Positions 26,559 to 36,861 of a stretch of 64,000 nt of DNA are shown here, piece after piece. The DNA is taken from NCBI GenBank assembly GCA_949357655.1, contig CASHTG010000012.1, positions 1,426,001 through 1,490,000 of the forward strand, given 5' to 3'. The first letter of the stretch is position 1; each line of letters begins with the position of its first letter. The notes under the pieces were generated by a model, which did not search any database, was not told where the DNA came from, and saw only the letters and a list, made by a program, of their open reading frames with translations. Both the position numbers and the translations under genes were made by a program. This DNA is from Parascedosporium putredinis. Taxonomy: Eukaryota > Ascomycota > Sordariomycetes > Microascales > Microascaceae.

Positions 26559-26950
26559 ATGCAGGTAAGCATCAGTCCATTCTAAAATGGTCACCCCTAC
26601 ATGGCCCACGCCGATGTCATTGTACGCCCATAGCTAACATGACCTTACCTAACTAGCTCCAAACTTGGACCATTGTGGCTACTCTGCTCGGCTCGGTGGC
26701 CGCCGTTCCGCTCGCAGCAGTCTCTGGCCGCGCCGTCGATGCTGATGTTGTTCCCAAGGGTTACGCCGTTGAGTGCAGATCCGAAGCCGGTACTAAGCTC
26801 TGCAAAGACAGCGACGAGGCCAAGGAGTTCCTCCAATGTCGGGGAAACGGAGAAGTCTTTGGTGTTGAAGGCTCCCGGTTCGAGTACTGCGCCCGGGACT
26901 GCACATGCGTAACCCTCAATGGAGCCTGCGGAAACCGAACCACCTGCTAA
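26559..26950 (+). CDS. Small secreted eight-cysteine protein
   Basis: A 99-residue predicted secreted protein. Exon 1 is only ATGCAG (26559-26564), followed by an intron at 26565-26656 (GTAAGC donor, CTAACTAG acceptor) and exon 2 at 26657-26950. The joined N-terminus, MQLQTWTIVATLLGSVAAVP, is a classic signal peptide with cleavage likely near residue 18-26. The mature part has eight cysteines, the last six within 44 residues, including C-x3-C-x-C (YCARDCTCV) and a C-terminal GNRTTC that also carries an N-glycosylation sequon. The even number and spacing suggest four disulfides. No family is recognised; such proteins are often effector candidates or antimicrobial-like, but nothing here proves either. 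The reading frame is intact. Without the tiny first exon the signal peptide would lack a proper start, so the splice model is well supported. Confidence 0.8.
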
Positions 26951-29727
26951 GATGTTTTCCCCAACTTGTTGACGCCAGAAGAGGAACAAAAGGAACTTTT
27001 TCATACACCCCAGGCGCGGGGTCAAAAGGAGCCTGCATTCAACGCACGAGGTGGAGCCGAAGAGGAAACCCCAAAGTCATAGGGTGTTGACACGTCATTG
27101 GTAGAGGCATGGGATAGCATGGTTTCGGACATGGAGTTAAAGGAGGTCGTTTAGGTGACAGTCCCTCGAGGCTCACCGCATATCATCATTGTTGTTACCA
27201 TTCATCATCCGTGGTAGGGCGAAGCAAGCGAGCTTATGCCACGGCACTTTTCTTTCTTCTCTTCTTCTTGTTCCTTTTCCTCATGTTGGAGATTGGAACC
27301 CATCTTTAGGGATTGCATTTACGTTGCGCTGAGAAGCATCGGTCGCTGTATGAGTACGAACTGACGCGGAACACTTTCGTGTTGCATGATGAGCAATATA
27401 CAAACCATCTGCAGTTAGACCTACCGTGCTATGTGATAATATGCTTTCCGTATGTCACTATCTTGCACCCAACGACTCTCCCCTCTAGCCAAAGTTCAAC
27501 AGTAGCTTCTGCCGTGATACGAAGGGTTCTTGTTTGACTTGGTACACTGACGGCTCTGATACTAACCCTTTCTCGTGCTGGGAAGCATCCATGTTGCCCG
27601 CCTGTCTCCTACTCGCACGACCTCTTTGTCACCACGAGCGAGGAGGGCTGGCATGGTACTCGTGGGTTCCCCTAAACTATCGAAAGCAAGGCAATGTCAC
27701 TACCCGCGCCGAACGGCCGGCAGTGGATGTGGCGTTTTCTACGTCTGGGGGCACATGGCGTTTGTTTGACGTGACAGGGTGCGTTGACACTCCCTCATCT
27801 AGGTGACCAACTAGAGGTGGACTTTAGAAGCGGCTGGCGCTTGTTTAGATTCTTCAGTGCGCCCAGTCCACGGTCCGGATGGGCTTTGAGTGGAAAGAAG
27901 GGGCATTGATGAGTATGGCGATCTCGAACTGCTGCGGTGTGAGGGGAGATGGCTGGCCGATTGGAGGTACAGCAGCTTCCTCAACATTTCTACAGCCGGT
28001 GCTCTCTCTTCTGCCTTTTCCCGCCTCTTTATCCCAAGGGAGGCTCTGGAAAGAGTGTGAATAGGCACACTCTTCGGGTCTCTTCACTCCGCAGGCGGTG
28101 TGGTCTCGAGTCACGATTCCCCATCCACTCCACAGGGTTGTTTATTGTAGCATTTCGGGGTACTAAGTTAACATGTCCTACAATAAGTTTTACGAGGCCA
28201 CATGTTATGAGGAAACCATATCAGGGAATTCTGGAAACCTCTCCGCCCTCTTTTTGCCGTGATAACTGGCGTTCTCATCGCGGCGCTGTCAGGTGTTTAG
28301 GCCCATGGGACATGGGCACTGGCGTGAGATTGGACCCAGAGGCACGGCGCAGCGCACGCCCCACAACTCAATTCAGCCTTCAGCCCCTCAGGGCGCATAT
28401 TTGCCGCGAGAGTGACAAGGGGGAAAAGAAAAGAAAAAAAAAAAAGAAAATGAGGATAAGAAGGGGCGACTCTCTTGCTGCCAAGGGTCCCAAAATGCTG
28501 CTTGCTCACACCCGCAAGCCTCAGCCCTCATTTCCCGAATTGGGAGAGTGAATAATACCGGAATATCTTCAATTTCCACCTTGGTCTGAAGATCGCTGCT
28601 TCTTCTTGCCACATTGAGGCGCTATTGCCGATTTCCCCTCCGTGGATGTCGGAACATTGCTGGCCACCGGCGCTGCGGCGGCGGGCGTTCCGCGGTTCTC
28701 GAGTATTGGTTCTTATTGCTTGTATTATCCTCGGTAGGTTGCCCAATGTATGCCGTCTCCAGGCAATAATTGATCTCCAAGTATTATTATTCTTCGAAGA
28801 GCTGGGAGAGATGCAGAAAGCATTGAGAAGTCTGGCCCCCTCCTAGGTCCCACTTTCAGAATTTAAGACTCGCAGCCTCCGCCCTATTAGATCCCCGTCA
28901 AAATCAATAGTCGCTGCACGTTAAATCTGGTGGCTCACGGTTCTTGTTGTTTGGCTGCTGGCCTTTTGGTGGCGAGACGAGTCCAGCCGCACCGCGCGAG
29001 CCACTCAGAGTCGCTTGCCAAGAGGCGCTATTCCCCAAATCGATGCGGTAGTCAACGACCATCGCCAGAGATAATGCTAAGACAATATTATGTGCCACTT
29101 TGAAGTGTTTCACGAGACAGCCCGGCCATCTGAGGTTCATGATTGAGATGTAGTACTTTCTTTCTTTCCTCTCACCTTGGCCACCCCCCTCTCCCCCTCT
29201 GACTTCTCAGGGTTAAGCTTGTTTAAGATGTGGGTACAGGGAACAGACAGCATAGACGAAACGAACGTCTAAGTGCGGAATTGGAAGGAGGCGAAGGGCA
29301 GTTGGCCTCGTCCGTGGGTGATTTCGACTGCCCGAGGTGCGCCAGGACCCTGGTTGGTGGCGCCGCCCTCACAGGAGAATATGGAGAGGAGTGCCCGCAG
29401 TGCGTGCGCCGCCTTCGTTTGAGGCTTGTTTTTCTTTTCTGTTTTCTAGTTGATGAGTAGAGTCCTTCTTCCTCTCTTCCTCTTTCCTTCTCCTGCCAGT
29501 CCAGTTTTTCCAATAGAGAACGTACGCTCTTACACGGGGGCATCTACCAGGTGTCTTCCAATTCGTCCTCGGCATAACTTGAGATTGGCTTGAACATCGT
29601 CACTTTTCGTGAGCACTGTATAGGGCCGTCGTGATTCTTTTCTTGTCACGGTTAGCCCATTCATTGCCCTCTCTGTCTTTTTCCTCTTTCCTCTTTCCTC
29701 TTTCCTCTTGTCGGATGGTCGCTGCAG
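26951..29727. other. Intergenic, no gene seen
   Basis: About 2.8 kb without a supportable gene. It contains T/C-rich tracts, an A-rich stretch near 28430-28450, and the promoter of the DUF3433 gene, which ends in four tandem TTTCCTC units. Confidence 0.55.
29680..29707 (+). repeat. Four tandem TTTCCTC units in a gene leader
   Basis: Four perfect 7-base units just 20 bases before the DUF3433 start codon. Pyrimidine-rich tracts are usual near fungal transcription starts; the perfect tandem arrangement suggests slippage. A short out-of-frame ATG at 29715 opens a 13-codon upstream frame that overlaps the main start. Confidence 0.9.
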
Positions 29728-32416
29728 ATGGCATACCATCAGGCATCGCAACATGAGGTCCCCTCGATGATGGGACCCGCCCCTTCTCACCTAATTTCTC
29801 CTTATCCTCAGAATGGCAATGGGGAAACAAGCGACTATGAGCAGCAAAAGGGCTCCAGCGACTTTCGCAAGAGCCAGGTCTTGCCCGTAGACGCACCCAC
29901 ACAACCTTTGCCGAACCACAGACCCATCACTCTCAAGTGGCCCTTCCTTTGCGTGCTGATCGCCGTTATCATGGGCTACATGGCCATGACCGAGTATGCA
30001 CTACAAACGCTGCCTGCTGAGACTGGGAGAGGGGAGATTGGCGCGTTTAGTGACCTCCCGGCGGGCCAGAGAAAGACCATCGAGGCTCAGGGCATCCCTT
30101 CGACCATCACCAGCTCGGTTAGCAGTACGGTAAGCATGGGTCTTGGGAGCTAGAAATCGAGGCCAAGGAATTCGGATGGTGATAGACGCGCTAACCAAGA
30201 GGGCTTATCTGAACCAAATCTAGATTGTTACTGTCACATCGGTCTCCAATCCTCAGAAGCGAGTTCCGCAAGAGAGCCCGACCCCGACACCGCCGCCGGC
30301 CGAGATTGGTATTCCAACTGAACCACCTGTAGAGCAGGATCCTAATGAGGGAACCCCCGATCCGGATCCCGGTAATGGCGGCGGGGGCGGAGGCGGGGGC
30401 GGTGGTGACCTGGTTGTCACAGCCTCTGTCCTCCCGACGATTTCCTCGACCGAGAGACGGTTATCCCCGTTATCGAGACTCCTGTCGAGATTCCCACCGT
30501 AATCGATGGCGAGAGTACGACCATAACTTCGACATCAACCATGCTGAATGTCGTCACAACTGTACCCAACTTCGTTACGGCTGACGTGACAACTTTGACG
30601 GATTCGAATGGCGTTCCAACCGCGACCTTCACGAGCACTCCGCCTCCCGTATCGACGCCGACGGTGATTACTACCACCAACGCTCGCGGCGAGACCACCG
30701 TGATATCCACGAGCGCCCTAGTATCCGCATCCACCTCAGTTCTCACCGACTCTAACGGGGTTGCAACGGCAACCCAAACCTTTACCCGTCTCAGCCGACT
30801 GGTAGCGTGCTAGTCATCCGCACCAAGAAGGAGGACTACTTCGTGGGACACTTCCTCCCGACGATTTTGGCCATTTTGTTGGCTATCCCCATACGGATGA
30901 TTGATTTGAACGTGCAGATGTACTATCCCTTCCATGAGTTGACCCGCGCAGACGGCACCCCGCCGCGCAGTCGGTCTTGTTGCGCATGGGCGGCATCTTT
31001 GGCGTACAGACGGCGATCCGGTCTTTGAAGCAGATGAAGTTCCTGCCGTTCCTCTCCAGTCTGCTTCTCTGGTGCTCCACAATTCTCATCCCTTTGTCGA
31101 CGGAGGCTGTCGCCCTCAAGCTCTACGCCGTCCGAGACACGTGCAACATCAACCGAGGTAGAGGTTGCATGGTGGTTCTGGCGGTATACACGATTCCGGC
31201 GCGCGCGACAATGGCGCTTCTCGCCTTCATGATTGTTCTCCTCTGCTTCATCATAATCTCGCTAAGGAGATGGACTTCTGGTGTCGCGCACAACCCCTGG
31301 AGCATCGCTGGCATGGCTGCGCTATCGACCAATCCGCACACGAGAGCGGCGGTCGCAGCCCTGCCTACCCGGGCCAAGAACCTCAAGTACAGTCGCATGC
31401 TTGAGCACCTTGAGCATAAGAATTTCAGGCTCGGGTACTTTTCCAACGCGCGCGGAGAGGTGGAATACGGTGTCATGGTGCATAGCGAGAGCGCACCGCT
31501 TAAACCATTGAGCCCCAATCCTGGAGAGACGTGGGAGTTTGACGAGTCCGCCAAGGGCCGGAAAGGCCATCGTGTCCGAAATAAGCTTCCTTTCATCATG
31601 CTGTCCGTTGTCGGTAGGGTCGTCTTCGCATTGGTTCTGACCGGTGTTCTCATCCTCGTTGTCTACTACCGGTGGTTCACCTCGGGCGATGCTGCCTTTA
31701 ATGTCTTCATGTCAAAGACGAACTTTGGAGTCCGCTTCCTGTTCACATGCTTCGGTGTCGCAATCAACTTTTGCTGGTCATCGTTATTTGAAGGTAGGTC
31801 TTCATCAGCTAGTTCAGATGCGCTCACGCCATCATTTTTCTTCCCTTTTCCCGTCTCAAGTCCCTATACTAACGCGAGATCCAATCTAGGCATGGCAATC
31901 ATGGGCCCGTATCAGCGGATGGCAGTCTCGGCACAGCCCGCTGACCGCTCGATTCTCTTGTCACCACCTACGAATTCCTTCACGGGCCTCTGGTCAGCGA
32001 TTAAGCGCCGTCACTTTTACTTGATCGTCGCTGCATTCGCTGCCAGTATTGCAGAGTTCCTCCCGTTGCTGTTGAACAATGTGCCCTACCGAGTGACCCA
32101 GACGCTACGAACGAGCATAGTCTGCACATACACATCCATTGCGGTACTGGCGCTTATGTTGGTGCTCGTCATTGCGTCTTTCTTCATGAAGTGGCCGGAA
32201 ATGCCAGTCGACCCAACGACAGTCGCAGGCGCCATGTATTATGTGTGTGATTCGAAGATGGTGTGGAGCTTTGCCGAGCTTTCCACCGTTGGAAAGGCGG
32301 AGCGGAACGGCAGGGTAGGTAGGCTGGGTGCGCTGTATGAATATGGCCCTACGTCGGGCCTTTCTGGTCAGCGAAGAATGGGCGTTGATATGGCGGATGG
32401 GAACCGGGTAGCTTAG
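29728..32416 (+). CDS. DUF3433-family multi-pass membrane protein
   Basis: A large fungal membrane protein, about 833 residues. Introns are at 30130-30223 and 31794-31889. The product has a cytosolic N-terminus of about 70 residues, a first membrane helix (WPFLCVLIAVIMGYMAM), then a long region with a Pro-rich patch, an eleven-glycine run and a Ser/Thr/Val-rich stretch. This is followed by the hallmark FVGHFLPTILAILLAIPIRM and YYPFHELTRADGTPA segment and several more hydrophobic helices in two halves, the usual DUF3433 arrangement. The family function is unknown; the Ser/Thr-rich part would be heavily O-mannosylated if external, suggesting a cell-surface role, which is inference. The frame breaks near 30434, 30786 and 30960, each by one missing C in a C run; with these counted the exons sum to an exact multiple of three. 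Confidence 0.88.
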
Positions 32417-33054
32417 AGGTGTTGTGCCGCACAAGAGTTGTCATTGTTACTGAGGTCGAGCTTTCTGCATTAGCGGGCGCATGTATTATGCTTGTTTCAA
32501 GCGGCTCAGGTTTGAGCTGCATCTGGTTGATAATTGGTAGACATTTATGGTTTTGAATATACCGCCTTCAAGGTCACATCTTGTCCTTGAGAAAATAAGA
32601 ATCAAAGTTAAATAGTAAACAAGGGTCTTGTGTTCTAGGTGAATCGATCTTCATCGAGGTTGACTCAGTTTACTGATCTATGTCCCTCGTCCTTGTCTCA
32701 GCTTAGTGCTGTCAGTGTGGCAAGTGTGGTTTGACTTCACCGACAGCTCCTTCTGGGTTTTCCTAGCTCCAGGGACTTTCAATGATTTGATATCATTGGT
32801 AGTGCTGTTAACATTGATCAGTTGTTTTTAGCGCTTGCTCACTGCACTGGCACTGCAATAACTTGAACGGATCATTGATGTGTTGGTCCCCGTGCACGTG
32901 ACTAACCAACGGGCCGGCACTGAACGGTCCTGAACGTACGTGGGGAGTTGGCACCTCGACTGAGGCACGCACGCATTTGGGCAACAGATTGAGCCGGGCA
33001 AACGCAGATTTGCTCTTTCAACGTAAATTCAAGGATTTTACAGAATAAGATGTT
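32417..33054. other. Intergenic, no gene seen
   Basis: About 640 bases between two genes on the same strand. It should hold the terminator region of the DUF3433 gene (AT-rich near 32570-32620) and the promoter of the augmin-like gene. No distinctive element stands out. Confidence 0.6.
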
Positions 33055-35567
33055 ATGATGGCTTCAGCAACATCTGCCTCTGGCGTGGGCCGTGGCAGAC
33101 CTGGCCGCCTGCCTGCAAACTTGGCAAGGAATGGCGCCGCTTCTTCACATGCCTCTCGTGGACTTGTCCTCCCATCTGCGTCTTCGTCTTTGGCCCCCGG
33201 ATCGTCTAGCCTGGGAGGCCATGCTCTCCCGTCACCCGTCTTGGGAAATGTAGCGCCCGTGTCCAATATAGAACTTTTTTGGCCAACCTGCGTATCCTAG
33301 ATCTGGACCTTTTGCCAGATTGGCCTGGCATCACCTCTCACACCTTTACCGCAACTTTAGCCTCGCAGGGACAAAAGAAGCGCATTCAGTCAGTCGAATG
33401 GGCTCTCTACTATTTGTTTTGTCTCTGGGATCCTGAAGAAGCCCAAAACGTACGCGTCCCTTGTGTAGCTCCTCAGCCTGTGTGATTCCCGCGTTCGACT
33501 AACGACTCACGCGTCTAGAAACTTGACCAATATTTCCCTCCTGTCGATCAGGTACAGTCATTGAATCTGCGAGCTGCTTTACTGCGGAGTCTCGAGCAGG
33601 TGAAAAAGAATGGCTTCCTTGGCAGGGACACAGTCATACGCAAGACTATGCTGGACGAGTGCAAAGGTGACAGGTTAGCTGATGTCCTAGCCACGTTTTC
33701 CTTTGCAGTCGTGAGGAAAGTCACTTCAGACCAGTCAGAGGAGAGCGGCGAACACCCGTCCATTGCCGAGAGGTTGGCACTTGAGAATCGTGGCTACGCT
33801 GGGGAAAGGTCTGAGCTGGCCTTGCTGAAGCTCGCGCACCAAGTGTCGCTGAGCCACGCTCTACGGAAGAAGAATGAGTCCCGCGCCATGCTTGATGACT
33901 TTTCTGAGCTTTTGGACGTCAAGGAGCGGGGTATCTTCCGAAAGAAAGAGCTTGTCAAGAGCGTTGACGCCCATGACGATGCGCACGACGTCTCCGAGTC
34001 GGACAAACTTGAAGTTGGACGGCTTGTTCAAAACAACTGGGCGGGGAACGAACGATGGATCGAGTCTTTGCTATATGGAGATGCAAATGCCCGTCGTGAT
34101 GGGCTTCTTAGTGCGCCATTTGACAAGGTGTGGAGGCGGGTTCAGGCTGGACGTTTGTCCGAACTCGACGATCGAGGATCAGGCCTCGTCGAAGAGTTGG
34201 AGAGTCGCGTCAGGTTCCAAAGAGAGAGACTACAGAAATGGAAAGGCCTACGATCTACACTAGGCGACAGTGCCGCCAAGGGCACACAGTCCCTGGATCC
34301 GATGCCAAGCTCTAAAAACGGTCTTGGTCTGCAGCTCAATGCCCATCAAAATCTCCATCTCGGCCGCCTTAGCCCTGAGAAACGTCCGAAGCAGCTTGAG
34401 GTGGATAAACTAAGCTTCGAATATTCGCAGCTGATAGATTCTCTTAAAAGGAACTTCGTTCTGCCGGGAAGCCCGCAAAACAGCCTCTTAGGGCCCTGCC
34501 TCCCCAACCGGTGGCTGCCACCAACCGCGGGCGCTTTAGCGGCGAAACCAGCGAAACCAGCGAAACCCGAGCCGGCCCCGGCTTGGACTGGGAGGAAGAG
34601 GAGCTCGGGGCAACGGAATTGTCCACAGTAGCTGCTCCGGTTGTCACGAGACTGCCTCAGCGGAAGCCCAGCCATCGCGCCAAACCTAGTCGAAAGTTGG
34701 TCAGCGAAGACCTACCGCTTGCTGAGGTAGAAAACAGACCGCGTGACTTACGCAGGCCACCCTTTGAGTCGTCGCGGCCTCACACAGAACGAATGATGCC
34801 CAAGGCCAATCCAACTGCGGTGCGACGAGAGGAGGAGGTTGCGCTGCCGGTACCTGAGATGCCCGACTTCGGCCCTGCCTTGGAAACTACCTTGAAAAAG
34901 GACCATCATCAGGCAGGGGATTTGATGGTGAGCGAGATCAACAATACACAACGCCCCGGACGGGAGCCATCTGCCCCAGCCTCACTATACCCGCAAGGGC
35001 AAACACAAATGAAAGAGCAAGAAACACCGCCATCGCCTACGCAGCTTGCAGCAGATGCTATCCTCGCCTCCATGGACAATTCTTCGCCGTCTCCGGTGAA
35101 GCAGGCACGGCCCAGGCATACCCTTTCCTGGCAGAACGCACCAGGTTATCGATGGCCAGGATGTCTCGCTCCAATGATCTTTCTGATGATGAAGAAGACC
35201 TCGAACAAACCTTGTCTCTTCACCGCCCGAAGCCGACGGTAACGCCAGAGACCATCCCAGAGCAAGGGAATGATGACAATGATGACCTTGTAGCCCGAAC
35301 AAGGAAAAGTATGGCAGGCTTCGAAGCTGCTCGCCAAAAGCTCAGCTCGAGCGACGCCGGTCACAGAAGAAGTCACGCGCACTCCAGCGGCGCGAGGGAA
35401 GCTATTTTCCCAAACTAGCCGAGGTGGATGACCAGGATGATACTCTAGTTTTGACCTCGGAGTTGATGGAAGGGGAGCAAAACTATGACGATGTCTTCAT
35501 GAGCCGGCCCAAGATTAAGACTAGCCCAGTTCCTTCGCCACTTCCTTCGCCAACAAAGGAATGGTAG
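33055..35567 (+). CDS. HAUS6: HAUS augmin-like complex subunit 6
   Basis: Subunit of the augmin complex, which recruits gamma-tubulin to existing microtubules in mitosis. The N-terminal HAUS6 domain is recognised from ANLRILDLDLLPDWPGI, a QKKRIQSVEWALYYLFCLWD segment, NLRAALLRSLEQVKKNG and the VIRKTMLDECKG motif. It is followed by a helical, charged region and a disordered C-terminus with a TLSLAERTRLSMAR motif and, near the end, REGSYFPKL. One intron is inferred at 33450-33518 with a CTAAC branch point. Breaks near 33278 (T run), 34449 (A run), 35128 and 35340 are each explained by one missing base, giving 815 residues. It is tail-to-tail with the next gene. The start could be ATG 33055 or the adjacent 33058. 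Confidence 0.85.
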
Positions 35568-35823
35568 AAAGGGAGGCGGAATAGCCGCCAACGACTCATT
35601 ACCCTCCATGCCTTGAATTCAGGTCTCGATCAGAGCCTAGGTAGGAGGACCTCAAAACAATTGATCAATCACACAAGACAAGACACGCGTTGTTCATGAC
35701 CATATTCTATTGTTACAAACTTTATCCGTACAGTCTTCTAGCACACAACAGGGTGGGGAGCTAGTCACCCCAGCCAATTCTCAAGTGAATCAAGATTGCG
35801 GTCCCCGTTGGGGGCTCAATAGA

Positions 35824-36404
35824 TTACCATCCCTGCCTGACCAGCTCCTGTACTCTAACAACAGTGGCATGGAAGCCCTTCTTGAATCTCGCCCGCCACC
35901 TGGTGCGGTGCAGCCGCTTTCTCTTCAGACCTGGCCTTTCGTGGAATCGTTGCTGGTTGGCAATCGTGGCGAGACGGTTCTGCGTACAGCGTTGGTTCAG
36001 CATGGCGAAAGCCCTCGCTGGGTTGATGGGCCCGCTGACGTGAACAGTTCGGCCAGTGGATGGGACGGCGCGGATAGGCACACGGATGGGTTTCGCATGG
36101 TAGTCGGAACTCGCTAGGGCCGAGGTCATGTCGTTTCCGATAAGCTGGGCAATGGAGAATTTAGTCGCATCGTAGGGAGCGGAGGCGCGCGTCGACGCCT
36201 TCCCACCCTCGGCAGAGTCCTTGGACTTGGACTTGGGCTTCGGGGAAGATTGGGGAGCTTGTTATCCGGTTGTCGGAAGGCTGGCGAGGTTGTCGAGAAA
36301 GAGGCCCCGGCTGCGACGCGGAGGACAAGCGGTTGGAAGGCCGGCGAAATTGTCGCTTGGGTCCTGGCAAGCGAGAGCAAACGTCCCGCGAGTAAAGGGG
36401 CCAT
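35824..36404 (-). CDS. MRP21: Mitochondrial ribosomal protein bS21m (MRP21)
   Basis: Small-subunit mitochondrial ribosomal protein. The N-terminus (MAPLLAGRLLSLARTQ, later ASFSTTSPAF) is a mitochondrial targeting sequence rich in Arg and Ser. The C-terminal half is the S21 domain: TGRTVHVSGPINPARAFAML, RFHERPGLKRKRL and RWRARFKKGF, ending VRQGW. One frame break near 36243, in a run of four C on the coding strand, is repaired by one missing C and gives 193 residues. No intron is needed. The gene converges on the HAUS6-like gene (256 bases between stop codons) and diverges from the PWI-domain gene, sharing a 457-base intergenic region with it. The product is expected to be needed for respiration, so the frame break is more likely an assembly error than a mutation. 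Confidence 0.92.
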
Positions 36405-36861
36405 GATTAATCTATAAGGGAAGGCATAGTTTAGCGAAGTTAGAAGATGTATGGAGATCCTGGGATCTCCTGGCCTAATAGAATGCGTGCTTACCAGCTA
36501 TCGGACACCAGTCGACAACGCCGTTCTGAATTGTCCCTTGTCTTCTCGTGAGATGCTGTTCGCGCATGAGGAAAATTGTCAACTTTTCGGCAAGTTTGAG
36601 CTTGGTTGGTTAGGTAATCAGCCTTGGGAGCTTTCTTGACTGGCTTGGCTGGTTTTCTTTGCTCGAGGTGGGGCCGTGTGCTGGATAAGAATATCCGAGA
36701 TTCAGCCACGGTTCGCGAAATCGTGCAAGGTTATTATTTTTGGAAGGCTACTCGATGCTGCATGCTAACACTGCTCGTTAGAGCCTTGTGTTGATCTCTC
36801 CTTGACTTTTTCGCCTCTCCACCCACGATTTAGAGTCGCATCATTCATTGATCTCAAGATA
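36405..36861. promoter_or_regulatory. Divergent promoter region between bS21m and the PWI splicing factor genes
   Basis: A 457-base stretch between two start codons facing away from each other, so it must carry both promoters. I see no clear TATA box, as is common for housekeeping genes. No other gene is evident in it. Confidence 0.6.
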
